From NCBI GenBank assembly GCA_030065825.1, contig JASJCY010000004.1, forward strand, positions 1 through 64,000: a stretch of 64,000 nucleotides of DNA. The letters are read 5' to 3'. The stretch comes from Nostocaceae cyanobacterium. Its GTDB lineage: Bacteria > Cyanobacteriota > Cyanobacteriia > Cyanobacteriales > Nostocaceae. A model generated the notes under the pieces. It did no database searches. It saw nothing but the letters and a program-made list of their open reading frames with translations, and had not been told where the DNA came from. How positions within the stretch are numbered: the stretch's first letter is position 1; every line of letters begins with the position of its first letter. A program made the position numbers and the translations under genes. Below, in pieces: positions 46,701-57,900 of the stretch.

Positions 46701-49700
46701 CCTGAAACACAAGCTACCTGGTTACATGTTACCTTCAGCTATTGTGTTTTTGCCAGACTTACCCCTGACAGCTAATGGTAAAATAGACCGCAAGGCATTA
46801 CCAGCACCAGATTTCCATCGGGAATTAACAGCCAGTTTTGTGGCTCCTCGGAATGAGGTTGAACAAACATTAGCACAAATTTGGGCTGAGGTGTTAAGGG
46901 TAGAGTCAGTGGGGGTTGCAGATAATTTCTTTGAGTTAGGGGGAGATTCCATCCTCGGTTTACAAACCATTGCTAGAGCGAACCAAAAAGGAATTTTTCT
47001 CACTCCTAAGCAACTGTTTGAGCATCAAACCATAGGGGAATTAGCAGCGGTAGCTGGTACAACCCAAGGAGTTACAGCGCAACAAGGTTTAGTTACGGGG
47101 TCATTACCACTCACCCCGATTCAACATTGGTTTTTTGAGCAGAATCAACCCGAAAAAGCTCATTTTAACCAATCTGTGTTGTTAGAGGTTCCATCTGACT
47201 TTAATCCAGAATTATTATCAGCAGTGCTTAAGGAATTGTTGAGACATCATGATGCTTTGCGTCTCAGATTTGAACAACAGGGTGAACAATGGTCGCAAAG
47301 TAATGCTGGTGACGGGGAAACTGTACCTTTGAAAGTGGTAGATTTATCTGGGAAGAGGGAACAGGGAATAGGGAATAGGGAACAGGGAACAGGTAACGGG
47401 GAACAGGGAATAGGGAATAGGGAACAGGGAATAGGGAATAGTGGAGAAGATTACTGGAAGAGGTCTATTGAAGCAATTGGGAATGAACTGCAAGAGTCTC
47501 TGAACCTATCCACAGGACCGTTGATGCAAGCAGCACTATTTTACTTGGGTGCTGGACAACCAAGTCGTTTACTGTTGATCATACATCACCTGGCAGTAGA
47601 TGGGGTGTCTTGGCGAATTTTGTTAACAGACTTGTTTAATGCTTACCAACAAATCAGTAACGGTGAAGCAATTCAACTACCACCAAAGACATCTTCTTTC
47701 CGTGATTGGTCTGGTCGGTTGACAGAGTACGCACAGTCAACAGCATTAAAGACTGAGTTAGATTATTGGGTTGACCATGGAAAGGGAGAATATACTCCCC
47801 TACCCAGAGACAAGAATGCAACTGATGCAGCTAATACCGTGGGTGCATCTGCTCAGATATCAGTTTCTCTGAGTTTAGAGGAAACTCGCGCTCTCTTGCA
47901 ATCAGTACCTTCTGCCTATAATACTCAAATTAATGATGTCCTGTTAACGGCATTAGTGCAAACTTTTGCCCAATGGACTGGTAAATCTTCCTTACTGATT
48001 GATTTAGAAGGTCATGGACGGGAACAATTATTTACAGACATAGATTTATCCCGTACCGTCGGTTGGTTTACCAGCATTTTCCCCATGGAATTGCAATACC
48101 AACAGGGGAATCATCCGGGAGTAGCGTTAAAATCCATTAAAGAACAACTGCGTCGGTTACCACAACGGGGAATTGGTTATGGAATTCTGTGCTATCTCAG
48201 CGAGGGAGAAATTCGTCAACAACTGCAAACTCTACCCACCCCAGAGGTGAGTTTTAACTACTTGGGTCAATTTAACCAAGAATTATTGCCATCTTCTATA
48301 GCTAAATTAGCAAAAGAATCCCCAGGAAGAGTACAAAACTCCCTCCAACATCGTCAACATCTGCTAGAACTGGATGGGATGATTGTTGATGGTCAATTAC
48401 AAATAAATTGGACTTATAGCCAGAATTTCCATCACCGGGAGACAATTATATCTCTAGCGCAAGAGTTAATCACCAATTTGCAAACCTTGATTGCTCATTG
48501 TTTATCTCCAGAAGCTGGTGGATATACACCCAGCGACTTTCCCTTAGCTAAACTCAACCAAGAACAACTAGAGCAAATATTAGCTCATCTACAAACAGGA
48601 AATAACAAAACCCATTGGCGAAATATTACCAATATTTATCCCCTCTCCCCCATGCAAGAGGGTATTCTCTTCCATAGTTTGTATACTCCCCAATCGGGAG
48701 CTTATTTTGAGCAATTTGTTTGCACCTTACAAGGAAATTTAGACTTACAAGCATTTGAGCAAGCTTGGTTGCAAGTTGTCACTCGTCATTCAGTGTTGCG
48801 CACCGCTTTCCTGTGGGGGGTTAGCGACCAAAGTCTGCAAATAGTCTATCGTCAAGTACCAGTCTCCCTTAAAATTCTTGATTGGCGATCGCTACCTCCT
48901 AGTAAACAACAAGAGCAACTACAGACTTTTCTAGAACAGCAGCGCAAACAAAATCTACCATTGGATCAAGCACCGATGATGAACCTCACCCTCATCCAAA
49001 TGAGTGATGACTTGTACGAATTTGTTTGGGGACATCATCACTTATTACTGGATGGTTGGTCTTTATCCTTAGTGGTGAAAGAAGTATTTAGTTTATACCA
49101 TGGCTATCTCAGGGGAGAAGAGCAAAATTTACCCCTAAAACCTGCTCAACCTTACGCTCACTATATTGAATGGTTGCAAAACCAAGATATCAAAGCAGCA
49201 GAATTATATTGGCAAGAAAAACTGCAAGGGTTCACCGCACCAACCCCCCTGACCTTCAAAAAACCATCCTTTAACCAAGACCAACAACCCACTCGCAACA
49301 ACTTACATGAAATTTCCTTAACCAAAGAAGCGATCGCCAACTTAGAGTCCTTTGCTCGACAACAGCAATTAACTGTAAATACTTTAATACAAGGAGCCTG
49401 GGCATTACTACTGAGCCACTACAGTAGAGAATCAGATGTGGTTTTTGGGGTCACCGTGTCAGGTCGTCCACCAGCGATGGTGGGAGTAGAATCTATGGTG
49501 GGATTGTTTATTAACACCCTACCTATAAGGGTACAAATTTCGGAAACAGTAGAAGTTTTACCCTGGTTGAGGAGTTTGCAAACACAACAGGTAGAATCAG
49601 AAGAATATTCCTATAGCTTCTTGGTAGACATTCAAAAATGGAGCGAAATTCCTCAAGGAATGCCATTATTTGAAAGTTTAGTGGTGTTTGAGAATTACCC

Positions 49701-51867
49701 CGTAGATACTTCTTTGCTAGGGGAAAATAGCGGTTTAGCAATCAGTAATGTGGGAGTGATTGAACAAACCAATTATCCCCTAACTCTGTTAGTGAACACT
49801 GGTTGGGAAATGTTTTTGAAACTCAGCTATGATCCTAACCGTTTTGATAGCGCTACGATTACTCAAATAGGAGAACATTTCCAAACCATTCTCTCAGGAA
49901 TAGTTGCTAATCCCCAGCAGCACTTGTTGGAAGTACCGATGTTAACAGCAACCGAACGAGAACAATTGCTGTTTGCATGGAATCCCACTCAAGATTCTTA
50001 TCCCCAAGAACAATTGCTGCATCAACTATTTGAAGAACAAGTATCCCGGACTCCAGATGCAGTTGCAGTGGTGTTTGCAGACCAACAATTAACCTACCAT
50101 GAGTTAAACTGTCGAGCGAATCAACTTGCAAACTACCTGAGAAAATTGGGGGTGAGCACAGGTTCCCTGGTGGGTATTTGTGTGGAACGTTCCTTAGAAA
50201 CGGTGGTGGGAATCATGGGAATTCTCAAAGCAGGGGGAGCGTATGTACCCATGGACCCCGATTATCCCCAAGAACGGTTAGCTTATCTACTATCAGATGT
50301 CCAAGCTTCGGTGTTATTAACCCAACAACGACTCCTGTCAAAGTTACCAGAACATCAGGCAGAAGTTGTTTGTTTAGATACTGAATGGTCTGTAATTGCC
50401 GAGCAAAAAGAAACTCTATTAGAGTTAGATAACCTAGCATCCCAGCGTCCAGCATATGTAATTTATACTAGTGGTTCCACGGGTTTACCTAAAGGATGTG
50501 TTGTTACACATACAAACGTCGTCCGTTTGCTAAAAGCAACACAACAATGGTATGAATTTAACTGCAATGATGTTTGGCTTTTATTCCATTCCTATGCTTT
50601 CGATGTTTCGGTGTGGGAACTATGGGGAGCGCTGCTGTATGGGGGTAAAATTATTGTGGTTCCCTATTGGACTCATCGTTCACCAGCAGAATTGTTAAAA
50701 TTGCTGGAGTCTGAGAAAGTCACCGTCTTGAATCAAACTCCTTCCGTATTCAAACAGCTTTTACAAGCTCATGAGGAATATTCAGGGGAACTGTATTTAC
50801 GCTATGTAATTTTTGCGGGAGAAGCACTAGAATTACAAAGTCTCAAACCTTGGTTTAATCGTTATGGTGACCAAAAAACCAAAATGATTAACATGTATGG
50901 GATTACTGAAATTACCGTTCATGCTACCTATCGACAAATCTGCGAAGGGGATTTGATTATGAATCGGGGTAGTGTGATTGGTGAACCAATTCCCGATTTG
51001 AGTCTTTACATTTTAGATGAGAGATTAGAACCAGTACCCATTGGAGTTCCTGGAGAAATATATGTTGGTGGGATGGGGGTAACTTGCGGTTACTTTAATC
51101 GTCCCCAATTAACAGCTGGACGGTTTATTCCTGATCCATTTAGCAAGATTCCTGGTAGTCGTCTTTATCGCAGTGGAGATTTAGCTCGTCGTCTTGGGGA
51201 TGGGGAGTTAGAATATTTGGGACGATTAGACCATCAAATTAAAATACGTGGTTTTCGCATTGAGTTGGGTGAAATTGAATCAGCTTTGATTGAGCATCCG
51301 CAGGTAAAAATCGGTGCTGTAATTAATCAAACGACAGCGAATGGAGAACCTTGTATTGTTGCTTATTTTGTCTCTGAGCAAAAGGAGAATTTAATCCCAA
51401 TTTTACGTGATTATCTCAAAACAATTCTCCCGGATTATATGATTCCTGCTGCATTTGTTCCCATTGACAGTTTACCGTTAACTACTAATGGAAAACTCAA
51501 TCGTGCTGCATTACCTAAACTGAATTGGGAGCAAACTCAAAAGCCTTATATTGCACCCCGGAATGAATGGGAAACAACAGTTTGTTCGCTGATGGCTTCG
51601 TTATTAGGTTTAGAAAAGGTAGGAATAAATGATGATTTTTGGGAAATTGGGGGGAATTCTTTATTGATTACACAATTGGTGACTCATTTGCAAAGAATTT
51701 ATCAAGTTAAGCTGCCTTTGGCGGAAGTTTTCTCCCGTCGAACTCCCTCGGATTTGGCGATTCTAATTCAGGAGTCTTCAGAGAAACCAAGTATTTCCAA
51801 AATTAAGCGAGTTAGCCGGAAAAAACACTCTGTTAATCTTAGTAATGATGGCACAATACAATTATGA
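43738..51867 (+). CDS. NRPS 1: TubC-C-A(aliphatic)-T-E-C-A(Thr-like)-T
   Basis: 2709 aa. An N-terminal TubC-type docking domain (1-55, FLEHLGTKNIELWVEGEKLRYRAP). C1 has HHIIADGWS (~201) and should accept the PKS acyl chain. A1 (~510-1000) aligns to D-A-L-W-L-G-G-T-F, a Val/aliphatic-type code. T1 is GGDSILGL (~1064). E1 (~1110-1560) has HHLAVDGVS. C2 starts with YPLSPMQEG, the style of C domains after an E domain. A2 (~2080-2570) aligns to D-V-W-N-I-A-M-V-H, close to the Thr code. T2 is near 2637. It should add residues 1 (D) and 2. A heptad insertion lies in the E domain. No ribosome site is seen before the ATG. Confidence 0.94.
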   Translation: MNIVEFLEHLGTKNIELWVEGEKLRYRAPQEVLSPTILSEIKQYKTEILAFLRRKNDSILPTNRDVALPLSFAQQRLWIITQLDPDNAFYNLPGAVRLQGKLNIEFLQQSFSEIINRHEALRTNFIVQADGEPVQIIRPPGAWKLSVVDIQKLSPREQEISWQKLAAKSAQRPFNLATEPLIRGTLVQLSDTEHILLLCLHHIIADGWSKSIFVRELATFYSSFYHGRTVPLPQLPIQYADYAVWQRQWLQGDILESQLEYWKQQLANAPTLLSLPTDRPRPAVQTFQGGYQSFAFPKQLSEALKSLSREEGVTLFMTLLCAFNILLYRYAGTEDILVGSPIANRNKSEIEGLIGFFVNNLVLRTDLSGNPSYRELLARVKEITLAAYNHQDIPFELLVDALVPERDLSHTPLFQVMFALQNTPVEKMDLAGLSLSPLVVENKTSKFDLTLSVENTTDGLTGWWEYSTDLFDDATITRMIGHFQTLLEGIVANPQQNIDELPLLTANERHQLLVEWNDTARKYPSDKSIHQLFEEQVEKTPDAIALVYEDKQLSYQELNRRANQLAHYLQTLGVGPDVLVGICVERSPEMIVGLLGILKAGGAYVPLDPDYPPERLSLMLSDAEVGVLLTQQRLVKELPNHSATVVCLDQIWEEISQQSEKNLVNGVTPDNLAYINYTSGSTGQPKGVEVVHRGVVRLLMGVDYVHLDATGRFLQLSSISFDASTLEIWGALLHGGQCILFPGRVPTPLELSQQIHKHGITIMWLTSALFNTIIDHTPEALSGIKQLLIGGEALSVVHVHKGLQVLPDTEIINGYGPTESTTFTCCYSIQRTLDPLVQSIPIGRPISNTQVYILDTQMQPVPMGVPGELYIAGAGLARGYLNHPELSNEKFVPNPFDSGEGGRLYRTGDLVRYLDNGCIEYLGRIDNQVKIRGFRIELGEIETVLSQHPGVGQTVAIVREDVAGDKRLVVYVVSDEQQTPTSADLHSFLKHKLPGYMLPSAIVFLPDLPLTANGKIDRKALPAPDFHRELTASFVAPRNEVEQTLAQIWAEVLRVESVGVADNFFELGGDSILGLQTIARANQKGIFLTPKQLFEHQTIGELAAVAGTTQGVTAQQGLVTGSLPLTPIQHWFFEQNQPEKAHFNQSVLLEVPSDFNPELLSAVLKELLRHHDALRLRFEQQGEQWSQSNAGDGETVPLKVVDLSGKREQGIGNREQGTGNGEQGIGNREQGIGNSGEDYWKRSIEAIGNELQESLNLSTGPLMQAALFYLGAGQPSRLLLIIHHLAVDGVSWRILLTDLFNAYQQISNGEAIQLPPKTSSFRDWSGRLTEYAQSTALKTELDYWVDHGKGEYTPLPRDKNATDAANTVGASAQISVSLSLEETRALLQSVPSAYNTQINDVLLTALVQTFAQWTGKSSLLIDLEGHGREQLFTDIDLSRTVGWFTSIFPMELQYQQGNHPGVALKSIKEQLRRLPQRGIGYGILCYLSEGEIRQQLQTLPTPEVSFNYLGQFNQELLPSSIAKLAKESPGRVQNSLQHRQHLLELDGMIVDGQLQINWTYSQNFHHRETIISLAQELITNLQTLIAHCLSPEAGGYTPSDFPLAKLNQEQLEQILAHLQTGNNKTHWRNITNIYPLSPMQEGILFHSLYTPQSGAYFEQFVCTLQGNLDLQAFEQAWLQVVTRHSVLRTAFLWGVSDQSLQIVYRQVPVSLKILDWRSLPPSKQQEQLQTFLEQQRKQNLPLDQAPMMNLTLIQMSDDLYEFVWGHHHLLLDGWSLSLVVKEVFSLYHGYLRGEEQNLPLKPAQPYAHYIEWLQNQDIKAAELYWQEKLQGFTAPTPLTFKKPSFNQDQQPTRNNLHEISLTKEAIANLESFARQQQLTVNTLIQGAWALLLSHYSRESDVVFGVTVSGRPPAMVGVESMVGLFINTLPIRVQISETVEVLPWLRSLQTQQVESEEYSYSFLVDIQKWSEIPQGMPLFESLVVFENYPVDTSLLGENSGLAISNVGVIEQTNYPLTLLVNTGWEMFLKLSYDPNRFDSATITQIGEHFQTILSGIVANPQQHLLEVPMLTATEREQLLFAWNPTQDSYPQEQLLHQLFEEQVSRTPDAVAVVFADQQLTYHELNCRANQLANYLRKLGVSTGSLVGICVERSLETVVGIMGILKAGGAYVPMDPDYPQERLAYLLSDVQASVLLTQQRLLSKLPEHQAEVVCLDTEWSVIAEQKETLLELDNLASQRPAYVIYTSGSTGLPKGCVVTHTNVVRLLKATQQWYEFNCNDVWLLFHSYAFDVSVWELWGALLYGGKIIVVPYWTHRSPAELLKLLESEKVTVLNQTPSVFKQLLQAHEEYSGELYLRYVIFAGEALELQSLKPWFNRYGDQKTKMINMYGITEITVHATYRQICEGDLIMNRGSVIGEPIPDLSLYILDERLEPVPIGVPGEIYVGGMGVTCGYFNRPQLTAGRFIPDPFSKIPGSRLYRSGDLARRLGDGELEYLGRLDHQIKIRGFRIELGEIESALIEHPQVKIGAVINQTTANGEPCIVAYFVSEQKENLIPILRDYLKTILPDYMIPAAFVPIDSLPLTTNGKLNRAALPKLNWEQTQKPYIAPRNEWETTVCSLMASLLGLEKVGINDDFWEIGGNSLLITQLVTHLQRIYQVKLPLAEVFSRRTPSDLAILIQESSEKPSISKIKRVSRKKHSVNLSNDGTIQL
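47353..47442 (+). repeat. In-frame heptad repeat inside the E domain of NRPS 1
   Basis: GGGAACA/GGGAATA heptads, about 12 units, encode a Gly-Asn-Arg-Glu-Gln-Gly-Ile type repeat (REQGIGN) between VDLSGK and GEDYWKRS of the epimerase domain. Three heptads make 21 nt, that is seven residues, so the tract stays open. The same heptads fill intergenic regions. Confidence 0.9.
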
Positions 51868-51875
51868 AAATTAAA

Positions 51876-51964
51876 AATAACCAATAACCAATAACCAATT
51901 ACCAATTACTAATTACCAATAACCAATTACCAATTACCAATTACTAATTACCAATTACCAATTT
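51876..51964. repeat. Heptad tandem repeat between NRPS 1 and NRPS 2
   Basis: About twelve units of ATAACCA/ATTACCA/ATTACTA. Here, unlike the FAAL and NRPS 1 cases, a GATGAGG sequence remains between the tract and the next ATG and can serve as ribosome site. Confidence 0.9.
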
Positions 51965-51987
51965 CATGATGATTTGATGAGGTATCC

Positions 51988-54900
51988 ATGGAAGTTTATG
52001 TTTTTCCTTTAGCACATGCTCAAAAGCGACTCTGGTATCAGGAGATTATCCAACCAGGCAATATTGCTTATAATATTCCCATTGCTTTAAGATTGTCTGG
52101 GGAAGTTAATTTCCATGCTATAGAGTCAGCTTGGGATACAATTATCAATCGTCATGAAATTCTGCGGACTACTTTTGCCATAGAAGATGGAGAACCTGTT
52201 CAATTAATTCATGCCGAAATGGCATTGAAGATTGAGAAAGTAAAAATTGAATCGACTCCAGAAGCAAATTTACAAGAAACTTCCAAAGAGAAAAAACAAA
52301 ATCAAGAAGAAGTATTAAATAACTATTTAACAACAGCGTCTTGTCAACCATTTGATTTAGTCAAGGGTCCTTTAATTCGGGTAATTTTATATGAGATAAG
52401 TGAACAAGAGCATATTTTGTTTGTGAATATGCACCATATTATTAGTGATGGTTGGTCACTAGGAATTTTGGTGCAGGAATTCACTCAAATTTATACTGGT
52501 TATCTCCAGAGAAATGATATTTGTTTACCAGAATTACCCATCCAATATGTAGATTATAGTCAATGGCAAGAAGAGTGGTTAAAAGAAGACGAAGGAATCC
52601 AAAAACAGTTTGCATATTGGGAAGAAATTCTTGCAGCACCCCTACCAATTCTGGATTTACCTTTAGATAAAGTACGACCAACAAAACAGACTTTTAATGG
52701 TGCAGTAGTACGGGAATTATTACCAAATTCCCTGACTCAATCTCTGGAAAAACTCGCGATGGAATCAGATGCGACTTTTTTCATGATTGCCTTAGCGGTT
52801 TATCAAGTGCTACTATTTCGCTATACTGGTCAAACTGATATTATTGTCGGAACTCCCATCGCTAATCGTCAACAGGTTGAGGTGGAAAACCTGATTGGCT
52901 TTTTTGTGAATACTTTACCTCTGCGAGGAAATCTAGATGGGAAACCGAGTTTTCGTCAGTTTTTGCGACGCACTGTGCAAACTTGTTTGGATGCATATGC
53001 TCATCAAGATGTCCCCCTGGAAATGTTGGTGGAAAAATTGGAATCTGAGCGAGACCAAAGTCGATCACCAATTTTTCAAACCCTTTTTGCTGTCCAAAAT
53101 GCACCTTTAGGAAAAATTGATTTACCGGGATTAACAGCAATTCCTATCCGTTTGGACAATGGTGGAGCTAAGTTTGATATTACCCTAATTTTGGAGCCAG
53201 ATGGGGATAATTGGTTAGCAACTCTAGAATATAATACTGATTTGTTGAGGGAAGAGTCAGCTCAACAGATGCTTAGACATTTCCAACAGTTGCTAACAGC
53301 TGTGGTAACTAATCCTGATATTTGCATTGATGCTTTACCTTTACTGAGTCAAAATGAACGTCAGCAGCTTTTAACTTTCGGTTCTGCATCAGCACCTATT
53401 ACTCAACCAACAAATTTGGTTGATTGGTTTAGCCAAAGTGTAAGAATTTATGGTGATAGAGTTGCTGTTAAAGCTGGAGAAAAAAAGTTAACTTATCAAG
53501 AACTTGACCAGCATTCGCAAAAATTAGCTGATTTCTTACAAAAACAAGGGGTTGGTAGAGAAACCCGTGTAGGTATTTTTCAGGAACGAGACGAGGATTT
53601 AATTGTATCAATCCTGGCTGTGTTGAAAGCAGGTGGTACTTATGTTCCGTTAGATCCTGTATATCCAGAAGAGCGTCTGCGTTGGATTATGGAAGACAGC
53701 GGTGTGACTTGTATAATCACCAAGTCTGAGCTGGTTGATTCCATACCTGCTAATGATGCTGAAGTTATTGTAATTGACAAAATTGACTTTGGGGTGTGTG
53801 GAGAAGGGTTTGTTTCCCAAGAAATACGTCCGGATCAAGCTGCTTATATTATCTATACCAGCGGTTCCACAGGGAAACCCAAGGGTTGTGTTATTCCCCA
53901 TAGGAATGTGACTCGGTTGTTCCAGAGTACGGAACCTTGGTTTGGGTTCACTCATGAGGATGTGTGGACACTTTTCCACTCCTTTGCGTTTGATTTTTCC
54001 GTTTGGGAAATTTGGGGAGCTTTACTATATGGAGGTAAGGTAGTTGTTGTTCCTTACTTAGAAAGTCGTTCCCCGGAAGCGTTTTGGACTCTGCTGCAAA
54101 ATGAAGGGGTGACCATTCTCAATCAAACTCCTTCTGCTTTTCGTCAATTAATTCGGGTTGAAGGGGGAATAGGGAACGGGGAACAGGAAATAGGGAACTC
54201 CCAATCTCCCCCCTCTTCCCCCTCTCCCCTCTCTCCCCCCTCTCCCCCTTCTTCCCCCTCTTCCCAATTACGATTACGTGCGGTAATTTTTGGAGGGGAA
54301 GCTTTAGAATTACAAAGTTTACGTCCTTGGATAGAAAAGTATGGTGACAAATCTCCACGTTTGATTAATATGTATGGGATTACGGAGACTACGGTACATG
54401 TTACCTATCGTCCCATTGAGTTGAAGGATATTGAGGAAAATTCTGGGAGTGTAATTGGAGTACCGATTCCGGATTTATCGCTATATATACTTGATGAACA
54501 GTTGGAACCAGTACCATTGGGAGTTAGAGGAGAAATCTACGTTGGGGGAATGGGAGTATCCAGGGGTTATCTAAATCGACCGCAGTTGACAGCACAGCGG
54601 TTTGTTCCCGACCCTTTTAGTCCGATTCCTGGTGCTAGACTTTATCGCACTGGGGATTTAGCTAGACGTTTGCGCAATGGTGATTTAGAGTATTTGGGAC
54701 GTATTGATAATCAGGTGAAGGTACGGGGTTTCCGGATTGAGTTGGGAGAAATAGAAGCAGCATTAGCAGCGATTCCCCAGGTGTCGGAAACTCTGGTGAT
54801 TACCTATTCCCAAAGCGAAGATGATAAACGTCTGGTTGCTTATGTTGTTCCTGGTGGGGTTTCTTTGGAACCTAGTCAGTTACGGACTAGTTTAAAGGAG

Positions 54901-57900
54901 TCTTTACCGGATTATATGATTCCAGCAGCTTTTGTGATTCTGGAAGAAATGCCTTTAACAGCTCAGGGTAAAATTGATCGTAAAGCATTACCTGCACCAG
55001 ATTGGAGTCATGGTGCTGCTAGACGTAGTTTGGTGCTTCCAGAATCTCCACAGGAGAAGGTGATTTGTCAGGTTTGGGAGCAAGTTTTAGGTATTGATGC
55101 TGTAGGGGTGGAAGATAATTATTTTGAGTTGGGTGGTGACTCGATTCTAGCTTTGCAGGTGGTGACGCAAATGCGTCGTCAAGGTTGGGAGGTGAAGGTT
55201 AAGGATATATTTGCACAACAGAGTGTAAAGGATTTGGCTTTGGTGATAAATAGGCTAGAATCTGTTGCACCTGTTGCGGAAGATGTTAGGGGTGAAGTTC
55301 CTTTGGTTCCCATTCAAAAATGGTTTTTTGACCTCAATCTTGCTAACCCCAACCATTGGAATCAAGCGGTGCTGTTGGAGGTGAATCAGTCTGTAGATGT
55401 TGCAGTGATTGAGAAAGCTATTAGGACTGTTTGTTTACACCATGATGTGTTTCGGTTACGGTTCCAGCAGCAAGGGGATGGATGGAGACAATTTTATAGT
55501 GAAGCTGGAGTTGAAAATGACTGGGGTTTGCTTTGGGAAACCATTGATTTAAGGGAAAAGAAGCGGGAAGAACAAGATGTAGCAATGGGATTACATTGCG
55601 ATCGCTTGCAAGGGTCTTTGGATTTGAGTAATGGACCATTAGCGGGTGCAATTCTGTTTCAGTTGGGAGAGAAACGTGCTTCTCGGTTGTTGATTGTGAT
55701 TCATCATTTGATTGTGGATGGTGTTTCTTTTAGAATTTTCTTAGAGGATTTAGGGGATGCAATTGAGGGGAGGTCTTTAGCACCGTCTACTAGTTCTTGG
55801 CAACGCTGGAGTAATTTTCTCCAATCTTTCGTTTATTCAAAAGCTATCCAGGAGGAGGAGAAGTTCTGGTTAGCGATGATTAAGGATACCCAGTTTCAAC
55901 TTCCTTTGGATTTTGGCGATCGCACAAGTAATTTAGAGTCTTCTGTGAGAACTATAGCGCTAGAGTTGACGGAAGGGGATACGAATATTTTGCTTACCGA
56001 AGCGCACAAGGCTTATCATACTTCTGTGGAGGAGTTGTTGGTTGCAGCTTTGAGTCGCACTATTGCTAATTGGACTGGAGGGGAGGTTCTCCAGGTGATG
56101 ATGGAATCCCATGGAAGGGAGGAGTTAAGCAATGATGTGCAGTTATCCCGTACTCTGGGTTGGTTTACTTCCCTTTATCCTTTGCGTGTTGATGTTTCTT
56201 TGTGCGATGACTATGAAACTTTGCTGATTCGGGTGAAGGAACAAATGCGTGCTGTACCCAGAAGGGGGTTGGGGTATGGTCTTTTAAGATATTTGCAAGA
56301 CCAGGAAGGGTCGGATGAATTAACTATTAAGAGTGCTGGAGATATTAGTTTTAATTACTTGGGTCAGGTACGCAGTGGGGATGGGAAAGGGAATGATTTA
56401 TTGAGGTTAGTTGAAAATGAAGATATGGGGTATTTGCATGACCCCCAGGGTTTACGTCCCCATGTACTTGATGTGATTGCGATTGTAGTTGCAGGAAAGC
56501 TTCAGATTAATTGGTTATATAGTTCTGATTTACATCATCCAGAAACTATTGCTAGGTGGGGGGAAGATTTTCGCCAAAATCTTTTAGGAATACTCAGACA
56601 TTGTACGCAACCTGGTGTAGAGAGATATACTCCTTCAGATTTTCCTTTGATTCACCTGGAACAGTCTTATTTGGATCGTTTGTCGGCTAAATTTCCCAAT
56701 TTGGAAGATATTTATTCCCTTTCTCCGATGCAGGAGGGAATGCTATTTCATACGGTGTATTCTCCGGAGGATGGGGTATATTTTGAACAGGTCACGGGGA
56801 GAATTTCTGGGGTATTAGATATTGCTGCTTTTAATTTAGCTTGGCAAACTGTGGTGGAACGTCATCCTGTGTTGCGTACTGCTTTTGTCTGGTCTGGTCA
56901 AAAGCAAGCTGTGCAAGTTGTGAATCGGGATGTTGAGTTTGGGGTTGTTGAGTTTGATTGGTGTGATTTATCTCCCGAATCCCAGGAGGAGGAGTTAAAC
57001 CGATATTTGGACGAGACTCGTAAGCAGGGGTTTGTGTTGGAGTCTGCACCTTTAATGAGTTTTGCAATTATGCGTTTGGATGATTGCAATAGTCGGTGGG
57101 TGTGGAATCATCACCATATACTTGTGGATGGATGGTCGCTACCAGTTTTGTTTGGGGAAGTTTTGACTATTTACCAATCTATACTCAAGGGTGTTGCTCC
57201 AACTCTAGCTCCTGTTCCACCTTATCGCAATTATATTCAGTGGTTAGCGTCCCGGGATGAGGAGGAAGCACAACAGTTTTGGCGAGAATGTCTTGGGGGT
57301 CTTGACAAAAGGACTGGTTTACTATCTAATTTGCCTCAAGATGAGGAGGTTGGGGAGAAGCGGGTTGCTTATGAGAAGGTAGATTTACGTTTAAGGGAGG
57401 AAGAGTTTGCTAGTGTGCAAAAAATGGCGCGAAGTCAAGGATTAACGTTGAATACCTTGGCTCAGGGAGCTTGGGCGCTGATTTTGCAAAAATATGGTGC
57501 AGGAGAGGATGTGTTGTTTGGGGTGACGGTTTCTGGACGTCCACCGGAGTTGGCTGATGTTGAGAATATGGTGGGGTTGTTTATTAATACTTTACCTCTG
57601 CGAGTGAGGTTGAATCCTGCACAGAATGTTGCTGATTGGTTGGGGGAAGTTCAGCAGCGTCATTTGCAAATGCGGGACTATGAATATAGTAAGTTAACGG
57701 ATATTCATCAATGGATTGGATTTGCAGCGGGGGAACCGCTTTTTGAAAGTATTCTGATTTTTGAAAATTACCCGATAGATAAGTCTTTAAGTAGTCAGGG
57801 TGAGGAGTTAAGGGTTGAGGATATTCAGTTTTTTGAGAGGACTAATTATCCGTTAACTATTGCTTTTGTTCCGGATGAGGGTTTGATTTTAAGGTTGAAT

